DNA from: Sphingomonas beigongshangi
GTDB taxonomy: Bacteria; Pseudomonadota; Alphaproteobacteria; Sphingomonadales; Sphingomonadaceae
Assembly (NCBI RefSeq): GCF_016820445.1
Contig: NZ_JADHDT010000001.1
Span: forward strand, 310,001-374,000
Length of the DNA stretch: 64,000 nt
Reading direction: 5' to 3'
Part shown: positions 42,625 to 52,043 of the stretch, in pieces
Numbering within the stretch: position 1 is the first letter of the stretch
Layout: each line of letters starts with the position of its first letter
Made by a program: the position numbers and the translations under genes
The notes under the pieces: model-generated
Database searches by the model: none
What the model was told of the DNA's origin: nothing
Seen by the model: the letters and a program-made list of their open reading frames with translations, nothing else

Positions 42625-44727
42625 TTGCACAGCCTGCCCGACCGGCTCGATGCCGGCTCGCCCTACCCGCTCGGCGCGACGTTCGACGGCCTGGGCGTGA
42701 ATTTCGCGGTCTTTTCCGCCAACGCCGACCGGATCGACCTGTGCCTGTTCGATCCTTCGGGGAAACGCGAGATCGGGCGCATCGCGCTGCCCGAATGTAC
42801 CGACGAGGTGTTCCACGGCTACCTGCCGGATGCGGAGCCTGGCCTGCTCTACGGCTATCGCGCACACGGCCGCTACGCGCCGGAGGAAGGGCATCGGTTC
42901 AACCCGAACAAGCTGCTGCTCGACCCCTATGCGCGCAAGCTGGCCGGGCAGATCAAATGGACCGATGCCTTGCACGGGTACAAGGTCGGCCACGCCAGGG
43001 AGGATTTGTCCTTCGACAAGCGCGACAGCGCACCGGCGATGCCGAAGGCGGTGGTCGTCGACGATCACTGGGACTGGTCGCGCGACAGGCGCCCCAACAC
43101 GCCTTGGTCCGAAACCGTCATCTACGAGGCGCACGTCAAGGGCCTCACCAAGCTGATGGAACTCGTGCCGGCGCGCGAGCGGGGCACCTATGCCGCGCTC
43201 GGCCATCCGGCCGTGATCGCGCACCTGAAGCGGATCGGCGTCACCGCGCTCGAACTGCTGCCGATCCATGCCTTCACGCAGGACCGGTTCCTGCAGGAAA
43301 AGGGGCTGAAGAACTACTGGGGCTATAACACGCTCGGCTTCTTCGCCCCCGAACAGGCCTATATGGCCTCCGACCATCAGGACGAACTCCGGCGCGCGGT
43401 GCACCGGCTGCACAAGGCGGGGATCGAGGTGATCCTGGACGTCGTCTACAACCACACGTGCGAGGGATCGGAAAAGGGGCCGACGCTGTCGTGGCGCGGG
43501 CTCGACAACGCCAGCTACTATCGCCTCGTCAAGGATCAGCCGCGCTATTCGATCAACGACACCGGCACCGGCAATACGCTGAACCTGTCGAAGGCGCGCG
43601 TCATCCAGATGGTGGCGGATTCGCTCCGCTACTGGGCGACCAGCTTCGGCATCGACGGCTTTCGGTTCGACCTCGGCCTGACGCTCGGCCGCGAGGACGA
43701 CGGCTTCGATCCCGGCGCAGCCTTCTTCGACGTGCTGCGGCAGGACCCGGTGCTCGGCCGTCTGAAGCTGATGGGCGAGCCCTGGGACGTGGGGCCGGGC
43801 GGCTACCAGCTTGGCAACTTCCCGCCCGGCTTCGCCGAATGGAACGACAAGTATCGCGACACGGTCCGTCGTTTCTGGCGCGGCGACGCGGGCCAGCGCG
43901 GCGAACTGGCCGCGCGTCTGGCCGGCTCCGGCGATCTGTTCGACCGGCGCGCGCGCCGGCCGTGGGCGAGCATCAACCTGATCTCCGCCCACGACGGCTT
44001 CACGCTCGCCGACACGGTGATGTACGAGGAACGCCACAACGAGGCCAACAAGGAAGACAATCGCGACGGCCATTCGGAGAATTACGCGCGCAACTGGGGG
44101 GCGGAAGGGCCGACCGACGATGCCGCGATCAACGACGCGCGCGGCCGCGTGATGCGATCGATGCTGACGACGCTGCTTGCTTCGCTCGGCACGCCGATGC
44201 TGGTCGCGGGCGATGAATTCGGCCGGACGCAGCAGGGCAACAACAACGCCTATTGCCAGGACAATGCGATCAGTTGGCTCGACTGGAACGCCGCCGCCTC
44301 GGAAGACGGACAGCGCCAGATCGACTATGTCGCGCGCCTCGCCGACCTGCGCCGCCGCTACCCCGTCCTGCGCGCCGCGACGTTCCTCTACGGGCAGGAT
44401 TCGCCCGGCCAGGGCATCAACGACATCGAATGGTGGGACGAGCGCGGCCAGCAGCTGAGCGCGGCGGATTGGGACAATCCGGAAGGGCGCGCCCTGATGA
44501 TGCGCCGCGCGACGCGCAACGAGGCGGGCGAACTCGAGGCGGTGTCGCTGCTGCTCAACGCCTCGAGCGAGCCGATCACCTTCCACCTGCCGCCGCCCCA
44601 CACCGCGCGCATCGTGCTGATCGACAGCGCGAAGCCCGATCAGGGCGAGACGCGCATCGATGACAGCTACGAGGTCGCGCCGCAGGGTGCGGTGCTGCTG
44701 ACCTGGACGGGAGAGCTCGAGGCATGA
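42625..44727 (+). CDS. glgX: Glycogen debranching enzyme
   Basis: This 700-residue GH13 enzyme hydrolyses alpha-1,6 branches of limit dextrins. Order: N-terminal CBM48-like domain (PYPLGATFDGLGVNFAVFSAN), TIM barrel with LDVVYNHT, nucleophile Asp in IDGFRFDLGLTLG, acid Glu in KLMGEPWDVGPGGYQLGN, and transition-state residues in ISAHDGFTLADTVMYEERHNEANKE, then a C-terminal beta domain. Start TTG 42625 has AGGGGGA about 8 bases upstream and gives the standard N-terminus LHSLPDRLDAGSPYPLGA. It is first of the glgX-treZ-malQ-treY operon and overlaps treZ by ATGA. Confidence 0.94.
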   Translation: MHSLPDRLDAGSPYPLGATFDGLGVNFAVFSANADRIDLCLFDPSGKREIGRIALPECTDEVFHGYLPDAEPGLLYGYRAHGRYAPEEGHRFNPNKLLLDPYARKLAGQIKWTDALHGYKVGHAREDLSFDKRDSAPAMPKAVVVDDHWDWSRDRRPNTPWSETVIYEAHVKGLTKLMELVPARERGTYAALGHPAVIAHLKRIGVTALELLPIHAFTQDRFLQEKGLKNYWGYNTLGFFAPEQAYMASDHQDELRRAVHRLHKAGIEVILDVVYNHTCEGSEKGPTLSWRGLDNASYYRLVKDQPRYSINDTGTGNTLNLSKARVIQMVADSLRYWATSFGIDGFRFDLGLTLGREDDGFDPGAAFFDVLRQDPVLGRLKLMGEPWDVGPGGYQLGNFPPGFAEWNDKYRDTVRRFWRGDAGQRGELAARLAGSGDLFDRRARRPWASINLISAHDGFTLADTVMYEERHNEANKEDNRDGHSENYARNWGAEGPTDDAAINDARGRVMRSMLTTLLASLGTPMLVAGDEFGRTQQGNNNAYCQDNAISWLDWNAAASEDGQRQIDYVARLADLRRRYPVLRAATFLYGQDSPGQGINDIEWWDERGQQLSAADWDNPEGRALMMRRATRNEAGELEAVSLLLNASSEPITFHLPPPHTARIVLIDSAKPDQGETRIDDSYEVAPQGAVLLTWTGELEA

Positions 44728-46415
44728 CCTGGGGTGCGCATCCGCTTGAAGGAGGTCGGGTGCGCTTCCGGCTCTGGGCACCCGATCGCGACGCGGTGAC
44801 GCTGGAGATTGACGGCGCCGATCCGGTGGCGATGACCGCGGCCGAGGACGGCTGGTTCGTCGCGGAGGCATTCGCGCCCGCGGGGAGCCGCTATCGCTTT
44901 CGCCTCGACGCCGAGACGGCGGTGCCCGACCCCGCGTCGCGCCTGCAGGCGGACGGCGTCCACGGCTGGAGCGTCGTCGTCGATCCGGGCTTCGCATGGC
45001 AGCAGGCCGACTGGCGCGGGCGGCCCTGGGAAGAGACGGTCGTGCTGGAGGTGCATGCGGGAACGCTCGGCGGCTTCGCCGGCGTCGCCGACCATCTGGC
45101 GGACTGGGCGGCGCTCGGCATCACCGCGATCGAACTGATGCCGGTCAACGCCTTCGGGGGACGGCGCAACTGGGGCTATGACGGCGTGCTGCCCTATGCC
45201 GTCGCCGAAAGCTATGGCACCCCCGACGACCTTCGCGCACTGGTCGACGCCGCGCATGGCCACGGCCTGTCGGTCTTCCTCGACGTGGTCTACAATCATT
45301 TCGGGCCGGACGGAAACTACCTCAACGCTTATGCCAAGGGGTTCTTCCATCCGGAGGTGCATACGCCCTGGGGCGGCGCGGTGGCGGTCGACCAGCCGGC
45401 GGTGCATCGCTACTTCGTCGACAATGCGCTGATGTGGCTGACCGACTATCGCATCGACGGGCTTCGCTTCGACGCCGTCCATGCGATCGCCGACGACGCC
45501 TTCCTCGATGCCATGGCGCGGGAGATCCGTGCCGCGCTGCCCGACCGGCACGTCCATCTCGTGCTGGAGAACGAGCGCAACGATGCGGCGCGCCTGACGT
45601 CCGCGACCTTCGACGCGCAATGGAACGACGATTTCCACAACGTCCTCCACGTGCTGCTGACCGGAGAGACCAGCGCCTATTATGGCGACTTCGGGGACCG
45701 GCCGGCGGAGCGGCTGGCGCGCTGTCTGGCGGAAGGATTCGTCTATCAGGGCGAGGGATCGGGCAATCACGACGGCAGGCCGCGCGGCACGCCGAGCGCA
45801 CATCTGCCGCCGACCCGCTTCGTCTCCTTCCTCCAGAACCACGACCAGGTCGGCAACCGCGCGTTCGGCGAACGGCTGACCGTGCTGGCCGATGCCGATC
45901 GTCTGCGCGCCGCGACCGCGCTTTTGCTGCTCTGCCCGCAGATTCCCCTACTCTTCATGGGCGATCCCGAAGGCAGCAAGACGCCGTTTCTCTTTTTCAC
46001 CGATTTCCACGACGCGCTCGCCGATGCGGTGCGCGAGGGACGCCGCAAGGAATTCGCCAAGTTCGACGCTTTCGCGGATGCCGAGGCCCGTGCGCGCATC
46101 CCCGATCCCAATGCGCTGTCGACGTTCGAGGCGAGCCGGCCACGGCCGGGACCGGACGCCGAGTGCTGGACAGCGCTGTACCGTGACCTTCTCGCCCTGC
46201 GCGCAAACCAGGTCGCGCCATACCTCGACGGCGCGACGGCCCTCGGCGCGGTCGCCACGGGAGAGGCGGCGGTGACCGCACGCTGGCGATTGAACGACGG
46301 CAGCGTGCTGACGATCGCGATCGATCTCGGTGATACCCCGGCTTCGCTGCCCGCGGGTGGCGGAGCGCTGCTCCACGCCGACGGCGATCGTTTCGCCGCG
46401 TGGATCGCGCGGTGA
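44724..46415 (+). CDS. treZ: Malto-oligosyltrehalose trehalohydrolase
   Basis: This 563-residue GH13 enzyme releases trehalose from maltooligosyltrehalose. It has an N-terminal beta-sandwich (VRFRLWAPDRDAVTLEI), barrel motifs FLDVVYNHFGPDGNYL, nucleophile Asp in IDGLRFDAVHAI, Glu in LVLENERND, and HD in FLQNHDQVGNRAFGERL, plus the TreZ-typical GDPEGSKTPFLFFTDF segment. The ATG overlaps the glgX stop; malQ starts 16 bases after its end. It works with TreY, which makes its substrate. Together they convert linear maltodextrin released by GlgX into trehalose. Confidence 0.95.
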   Translation: MTWGAHPLEGGRVRFRLWAPDRDAVTLEIDGADPVAMTAAEDGWFVAEAFAPAGSRYRFRLDAETAVPDPASRLQADGVHGWSVVVDPGFAWQQADWRGRPWEETVVLEVHAGTLGGFAGVADHLADWAALGITAIELMPVNAFGGRRNWGYDGVLPYAVAESYGTPDDLRALVDAAHGHGLSVFLDVVYNHFGPDGNYLNAYAKGFFHPEVHTPWGGAVAVDQPAVHRYFVDNALMWLTDYRIDGLRFDAVHAIADDAFLDAMAREIRAALPDRHVHLVLENERNDAARLTSATFDAQWNDDFHNVLHVLLTGETSAYYGDFGDRPAERLARCLAEGFVYQGEGSGNHDGRPRGTPSAHLPPTRFVSFLQNHDQVGNRAFGERLTVLADADRLRAATALLLLCPQIPLLFMGDPEGSKTPFLFFTDFHDALADAVREGRRKEFAKFDAFADAEARARIPDPNALSTFEASRPRPGPDAECWTALYRDLLALRANQVAPYLDGATALGAVATGEAAVTARWRLNDGSVLTIAIDLGDTPASLPAGGGALLHADGDRFAAWIAR

Positions 46416-46431
46416 CGACGGGGATCGCGGC

Positions 46432-48342
46432 ATGACCGACCTTGCTGCCCGCGCCGCCGCCGTCGGGCTGAATCGCGTCTGGCAAGATGCCGACGGCCGG
46501 CAGCATGTCGTCGCCGATGCGGTGCTGGACGCCATCCTGGCGACGCTCGATACAGAGACAGGCGAGCGCACCTTCGTCAGCGCGGATGTCGGCGCGCCGA
46601 TCGTGCTGCCGGATACGCCGGATGGCGCCGCGGAGCTCGAACTGGAAGACGGCACGCGCCGCGTACTGCAGCTGACCGCCGGCCGGCTGGAGCCGATCGC
46701 CGCACCTGGCTATCACCGGCTGTCGATCGACGGTCGCGGCATCGACATCGCAATCGCCCCGCCGCGGTGCATCTCGCTGCCCCCGGGCCGCTTCTGGGGC
46801 CCGGCGGTGCAGATACCCGCGCTGCGCGACGCGCGCGGGACGGACTTCGGCGATCTCGGCACGCTCGCCGATGCGGCGCGCGCCTTCGCCGCCGCCGGTG
46901 CGGATGCGCTGGCGATCAGCCCGACCCACGCGCTGTTCCCCGCCGATGCCTCGCGGTTCAGCCCCTATGCGCCATCCTCGCGCCTCTTCCATCATGCCTT
47001 GCTGGCCGATCCGACGCTGGCGGGCGTCTCTCCGGAAGCCGGGACGTCCCCGGCGCTGATCGACTGGACTCATGCCCTGCCCTCGCGGCTTGCGCTTTTG
47101 CGTCAGGCGTTCGACGCCGCTATGCCCGACGTGCGCCAGCAAATCGCGGGCCTGCGCAGGGAACGGCCTGCGCTCGAGGCGCAGGCTCGCTTCGATGCGC
47201 TGCACGCCCATTTCTTCGCACGCGGCGGCGCCCGAGGCTGGCAGGACTGGCCCACCCCCTATCACGATCCCGCCGGCCCCTCCGTCGCCCGCTTCGCGGC
47301 CGAGCATGACGCGGACGTCGCCTTCTACGCCTTCCTGCAATGGCTGGCAGAGGACAGCCTTGCCGCCGCGCAAGGCGCCGCGCGCGATGCCGGCATGCGA
47401 ATCGGCCTGATTGCCGATCTCGCCGTCGGCATGGACGCAGGTGGCGCCCAGGCGTGGAGCAGGCGCGACGACGTCCTGACCGGTCTGTCGATCGGCGCGC
47501 CGCCCGACCCGCTCGGGCCGCAAGGGCAGAATTGGGGGATCACCGCTTTGTCGCCCTTCGCGATGCGGCGGACGGGGTTCGACGCCTTCATCCGCACCGT
47601 GCGCGCGACCCTGTGTCACGCGGGAGGCATCCGTATCGATCACGCGCTCGGCCTGAAGCGCCTGTGGGTGATCCCGGACGGCGGCAACGCGGCCGACGGC
47701 GCCTATCTATCAATGCCGTTCGACGATCTGCTGCACATCCTCGCGATCGAATCGCATCGCGCCGGCGCGGTGGTGATCGGCGAGGACCTCGGCACCGTGC
47801 CGCCGGGCTTCCGCGATACGATGAAAGCGCGCAATATCCACGGCATGCGCGTCCTGCCGTTCGAGCGCGACGACACGGGCGGGTTCACCGATCCCGCCGG
47901 ATGGGACCGCTGCGCCGTGGCGATGACGGGCACGCATGACACGGCGACGCTCGCGGGCTGGTGGGCGGGGCGTGACATCACTTGGGCGCACAAGCTGAAG
48001 CGCAGTGACGGCGACGAGGGGGCGGAACGCGTCCGCCGTATCGGCGAGCGCAAGAAGCTGTGGATCGCGGCGACCGAGGCAGGCGTGGCGAGCGGGCCGA
48101 TGCCCAACGATCCCGCCCCGGCGGTCGATGCCGCGCTCGCGCTGACCGCCACCGCCGCCTGTCCCCTGGTGATCGTGCCGGCAGAGGATCTGATCGGGCT
48201 TGAAGAGCAACCGAATCTGCCCGGGACGACCGACGAACATCCCAACTGGCGCCGCCGCCTTCCCGATACGACGGCGGCGCTGCTCGCCCGGCCGGAGGTT
48301 GCGCGACGTACCGCCCTGCTTGCCGAAAGCCGATCCGCATGA
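46432..48342 (+). CDS. malQ: 4-alpha-glucanotransferase
   Basis: This 636-residue GH77 amylomaltase disproportionates short maltodextrins, which lets the operon use chains too short for TreY. Marks are the N-terminal helical domain (LAARAAAVGLNRVWQDADG), nucleophile Asp in IRIDHALGLKRLWVIP, acid Glu in VVIGEDLGTVP, and the Asp of TGTHDTATLAGWW. The long N-terminal region is as usual for proteobacterial MalQ. ATG 46432 was chosen because it begins the conserved helical domain and follows treZ by 16 bases; longer frames overlap treZ. It overlaps treY by ATGA. Confidence 0.93.
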   Translation: MTDLAARAAAVGLNRVWQDADGRQHVVADAVLDAILATLDTETGERTFVSADVGAPIVLPDTPDGAAELELEDGTRRVLQLTAGRLEPIAAPGYHRLSIDGRGIDIAIAPPRCISLPPGRFWGPAVQIPALRDARGTDFGDLGTLADAARAFAAAGADALAISPTHALFPADASRFSPYAPSSRLFHHALLADPTLAGVSPEAGTSPALIDWTHALPSRLALLRQAFDAAMPDVRQQIAGLRRERPALEAQARFDALHAHFFARGGARGWQDWPTPYHDPAGPSVARFAAEHDADVAFYAFLQWLAEDSLAAAQGAARDAGMRIGLIADLAVGMDAGGAQAWSRRDDVLTGLSIGAPPDPLGPQGQNWGITALSPFAMRRTGFDAFIRTVRATLCHAGGIRIDHALGLKRLWVIPDGGNAADGAYLSMPFDDLLHILAIESHRAGAVVIGEDLGTVPPGFRDTMKARNIHGMRVLPFERDDTGGFTDPAGWDRCAVAMTGTHDTATLAGWWAGRDITWAHKLKRSDGDEGAERVRRIGERKKLWIAATEAGVASGPMPNDPAPAVDAALALTATAACPLVIVPAEDLIGLEEQPNLPGTTDEHPNWRRRLPDTTAALLARPEVARRTALLAESRSA

Positions 48343-50669
48343 CGCCGCGCGCCACCTATCGCTTCCAGTTTCACAAGAATTTCGGCTTCGCCGACGCGGA
48401 GGCGCTGCTTCCCTATCTCGACGCGTTCGGGATCAGCCATGTTTATGCGTCCCCCGTGACCGTGGCGGCGGCGGGATCGATGCACGGCTATGACGTCGTC
48501 GATCCAACGCGGATCAATCCCGAACTGGGTGGCGAGTCGGCGTTCCGGGCGCTCGCCGCGGCGGCGAAGGCGCGCGGAATGGGCATCGTCATCGACATCG
48601 TGCCCAATCACATGGGGGTCGCCGGCGGCGGCAACGCGTGGTGGAACGATGTGCTGGCCAAGGGGCAGGCGAGCGAGCATGCCCGCGTCTTCGACATCGA
48701 TTGGACGCGCGATCCCGACGGCAAGCTGGTCCTGCCCGTGCTCGGCGCACCGCTGTCCGAGGTTCTTGCCGCAGGCGACCTGGCGATCGAGCGTGACGCC
48801 GATCGGTGGACGCTGGTCGCCTATGGCGAGCACCGCTTCCCCATCCGCGATCAGGATCAGGCGAAGGCCGACACCCTGCCGCTCGCCGCGCTGGTCGATC
48901 GCCAGCATTATCGGCTCGCAAGCTGGCGCGTCGCGAACGACGAACTCAACTGGCGGCGGTTCTTCACGGTCAACGATCTCGCCGGCGTGCGGATCGAGGA
49001 TCCGGCGGTGTTCGAGGCGACCCACGCGCTCTATTTCCGGCTGTACGATGAAGGACTGATCGACGGCGTGCGCGTCGACCATGTCGACGGGCTGACCGAT
49101 CCGATCGGCTATTGCCGCAAGCTGCGCGAGCGGCTCGGGCCGGGCGCCTGGATCGTCGTCGAGAAGATCCTGGGGACGGCGGAGACTCAGCCGGTCGGCT
49201 GGGGCGTCGACGGCACGAGCGGCTATGATTTCATGGAACAGGTGAGCACGCTGATCCACGATCCGGCGGGATCGGAGCCGCTCGCCGGCATGTGGGACGC
49301 CATCAGTCGCCGCGGCGAATTTTTCGAGGTCGAGGAATTCGAAGCGCGGCAAGACCTTCTGTCCTGGCAGTTTGCCGGCCAGTTTGACGCCTGCGTCGCC
49401 GCCTTTGCCGCGCTCGCGGCATCGTCACCACAGGGCGACGGCATCACGCGCGCGATGTTGCGTCGCGCGATCGAACGGCTGCTCTGGGTCTTTCCCGTCT
49501 ATCGCACCTATGGCACCGGCACTGCCGCTCCCACCTCCGACGCCCGCATCCGCGCGCTCGTGCGCGAGAAGGTCGCCGCCCTCATCCCGCCCGGGGAGGA
49601 CGCGGTGACGGACATGGTCCTTGCGTGGCTGGCGGGCGAAGGGCCCGGCGATATGGCGCTGGCGGCGGATGCGGTGCGTCGTTTCCAGCAATTGTCCGCA
49701 CCGATCGCGGCCAAGGCGGTCGAGGATACCGCCTTCTACCGCCATGGCCGGTTGATCAGCCGCAACGACGTCGGTGCGGACGCGGAGACGCTCGGCATTT
49801 CCGTCGCGGCGTTTCACGACGCCATGGCGGAGCGCGCGCGCGACGTACCGCATGCGATGCTCACTACGGCGACGCACGACCACAAGCGCGGCGAGGACGT
49901 GCGCGCCCGGCTCGCGGTGCTGAGCAACCGGCCGGACGACTGGCGCGTGCGGGTCGAGCGCTGGATGCGGCTGTACGAGGCGCGCGGAGTCGCTCCCGAC
50001 GACCGCTACATGCTGCTGCAGACGTTGGTCGGCGCCTGGCCGGCAGACGGCGCGCGGCATGACCTCGCCGATCGCGTCAAGGCGTGGCAGCAGAAGGCGT
50101 TACGGGAAGGAAAGCTGCGGTCCTCCTGGGAAGCGCCGGACGAGGCCTATGAAGCGGAGGCTGCGGGTCTGGTCGACGACCTGCTCGGCGATGCCGCCTT
50201 CGTCCGCGACCTGGCCGACTATGTCGCCACGCTAGCTCCCGCGGCGGAGGCGAATTCCCTGGTCCAGACGCTGCTGCGCTATACCGTGCCCGGCGTCCCG
50301 GATCTCTATCAGGGGACCGAACTTGACGACCTGAGCCTTGTCGACCCCGACAACCGGCGACCGGTGGATTATGCGCTGCGACAGCGGCTGATCGCGGACG
50401 GCATGCGGGCGAAGATGCGGCTGATCGCCGATCTGCTGGCGCTGCGGCGCGCGGAGCCGGCCCTGTTCGCGGACGGCGACTACCGGCCCGTGGCGGTCAG
50501 CGGTAGCGACAGGATCGTCGCGTTCGAGCGATCCGCGGCGGGCAAGACGCTCAAGGTCGCCGCGCTGATCCGGGGAATCGACGTGCCGGCGGCGACCGTC
50601 CGCTTCGGCGACGGCCCTGTTCCGGCAGCGACGCTGTTCGCCGCGGGGCCGGTGTGGTTCACGCTATAG
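48339..50669 (+). CDS. treY: Malto-oligosyltrehalose synthase
   Basis: This 776-residue GH13 enzyme isomerises the reducing-end alpha-1,4 bond of maltodextrin to alpha-1,1, forming maltooligosyltrehalose. It begins with PRATYRFQFHKNFGFADAEA and SHVYASPV, then SMHGYDVVDPTRINPELGGE, IDIVPNHMGVAG, nucleophile Asp in GVRVDHVDGLTDP, Glu in IVVEKILG, the Asp in TATHDHKRGEDVRARLAVL, and the C-terminal TVPGVPDLYQGTELDDLSLVDPDNRRPVDY. It ends the operon; its product feeds TreZ. Trehalose is an osmolyte and desiccation protectant, so the operon probably responds to stress, though no promoter is obvious. Confidence 0.95.
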   Translation: MTPRATYRFQFHKNFGFADAEALLPYLDAFGISHVYASPVTVAAAGSMHGYDVVDPTRINPELGGESAFRALAAAAKARGMGIVIDIVPNHMGVAGGGNAWWNDVLAKGQASEHARVFDIDWTRDPDGKLVLPVLGAPLSEVLAAGDLAIERDADRWTLVAYGEHRFPIRDQDQAKADTLPLAALVDRQHYRLASWRVANDELNWRRFFTVNDLAGVRIEDPAVFEATHALYFRLYDEGLIDGVRVDHVDGLTDPIGYCRKLRERLGPGAWIVVEKILGTAETQPVGWGVDGTSGYDFMEQVSTLIHDPAGSEPLAGMWDAISRRGEFFEVEEFEARQDLLSWQFAGQFDACVAAFAALAASSPQGDGITRAMLRRAIERLLWVFPVYRTYGTGTAAPTSDARIRALVREKVAALIPPGEDAVTDMVLAWLAGEGPGDMALAADAVRRFQQLSAPIAAKAVEDTAFYRHGRLISRNDVGADAETLGISVAAFHDAMAERARDVPHAMLTTATHDHKRGEDVRARLAVLSNRPDDWRVRVERWMRLYEARGVAPDDRYMLLQTLVGAWPADGARHDLADRVKAWQQKALREGKLRSSWEAPDEAYEAEAAGLVDDLLGDAAFVRDLADYVATLAPAAEANSLVQTLLRYTVPGVPDLYQGTELDDLSLVDPDNRRPVDYALRQRLIADGMRAKMRLIADLLALRRAEPALFADGDYRPVAVSGSDRIVAFERSAAGKTLKVAALIRGIDVPAATVRFGDGPVPAATLFAAGPVWFTL

Positions 50670-50689
50670 GCTAAACCTGCGGCGGTTGC

Positions 50690-51994
50690 TCACACGCTGA
50701 CCGTCGCCGCCTCACGCCCGGCGTTCCCGAAAATCCTCAAATAGCGGGCGATCTCGGCCGGATCGCCGGTCGCCTTCGCCGGATTGTCGGAAAGCTTCAC
50801 CGCGGGATGACCGTCCGCGCTGACGACCTTTGCGACGAGGGAGATCGGCTCCAGCCCCGGCAGCCCGTCGGGATCGCAGCCGCGAAAATCGTTGGTCAGG
50901 TTGGTTCCCCAGCCGAAGCTCATCCGCACCCGACCATGGAAATGGCGATAGACGCGCTCGATACTGTCGACGTCCATCCCGTCGGAAAAGATCAGCAGCT
51001 TGGTGCGGGGATCCTGGCCATGGTCCTGCCACCAGCGGATGATGCGCTCGCCCGCCTCGATCGGCGGCGCGCTGTCCGGGCGGAACCCGGTCCATTCCGC
51101 AACCCAGGCAGGCGCATTCCGCAGGAATGCCTCGGTGCCGAAGGCATCGGGCAGCACGACCAGCAGGTTTCCCGCATAATGCGCCTGCCATTCCTGCAGC
51201 ACGCGATAGGGCGCCGCCGCGATCCCGGCGTCGTCCGGCGCGAGGGCGGCGAGCACCATCGGCAGCTCGTGCGCATTGGTGCCGATCGCTTCCAGGTCGT
51301 TGTCCATCGCCAGCAGCACGTTGGACGTGCCGACCATCCGCTCTCCCAGGCCCTCCTTCAACGCCTCGACGCACCAGCGCTGCCACAGGAATCCGTGCCG
51401 CCGCCGCGTGCCGAAATCGGAGAGGACGAGGTCGGGAAGGTCGCGCAGCCGCTCCACCTTGTCCCACAGCTTCGCCTTGGCGCGGGCGTACAGCACGTCG
51501 AGCGCGAACCGCCCCTTGTCGCGCAGCGCCGCCCGCGCGCGCAATTCGTTGACGATGGCGAGCGCGGGTATCTCCCACATCGTGGTATGCGTCCACGGCC
51601 CCGCGAAGGTCAGTTCGAACTGGCCGTCGACCACGTGCAGTTCGTAGGGCGGCAGCCGGAAATCGGCCAGCCAGGCCAGGAAATCCGCCGAAAACATCTG
51701 CGAGCGCCCGTAGAAGCTGTTACCCGCCAGCCAGATCAGCTCCTTTTTCGAAAAACGCAGTGTCCTTACATGATCCAGCTGCGCGCGCAGGTCGGCCTCG
51801 TCGATCACCGCTGCCAGCCGCACTGACGTCGTCCGGTTGATCAGCCGGAAGGTCGCCTGGGTCTCGCCGTGCAGATGCCGGATCATCTGCAGCATCAGCA
51901 ATTTGTAGAAATCCGTGTCGAGCAGGCTGCGAACGATCGGGTCGAGCCGCCAGTTGTGATCCCAGGTGCGCGTGGCGATATCGGTGACGGCCAT
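50690..51994 (-). CDS. pncB: Nicotinate phosphoribosyltransferase
   Basis: This enzyme of about 434 residues joins nicotinate and PRPP (using ATP) in NAD salvage. Family marks are [15 protein letters not shown], the Phe-rich [49 protein letters not shown] with the phosphorylated His, [45 protein letters not shown], and [17 protein letters not shown] 51994 was selected, although a start at 52030 (MPLPMVSGK) cannot be excluded. It is divergent from the photolyase gene with 49 bases between starts. NudC in this window degrades NAD(H), so salvage and turnover are both represented. Confidence 0.93.
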   Translation of the reverse strand: MAVTDIATRTWDHNWRLDPIVRSLLDTDFYKLLMLQMIRHLHGETQATFRLINRTTSVRLAAVIDEADLRAQLDHVRTLRFSKKELIWLAGNSFYGRSQMFSADFLAWLADFRLPPYELHVVDGQFELTFAGPWTHTTMWEIPALAIVNELRARAALRDKGRFALDVLYARAKAKLWDKVERLRDLPDLVLSDFGTRRRHGFLWQRWCVEALKEGLGERMVGTSNVLLAMDNDLEAIGTNAHELPMVLAALAPDDAGIAAAPYRVLQEWQAHYAGNLLVVLPDAFGTEAFLRNAPAWVAEWTGFRPDSAPPIEAGERIIRWWQDHGQDPRTKLLIFSDGMDVDSIERVYRHFHGRVRMSFGWGTNLTNDFRGCDPDGLPGLEPISLVAKVVSADGHPAVKLSDNPAKATGDPAEIARYLRIFGNAGREAATVSV

Positions 51995-52043
51995 AGCCGC
52001 CGGCTTGCCTGACACCATCGGAAGCGGCAAGCGTTAGGGGGCG

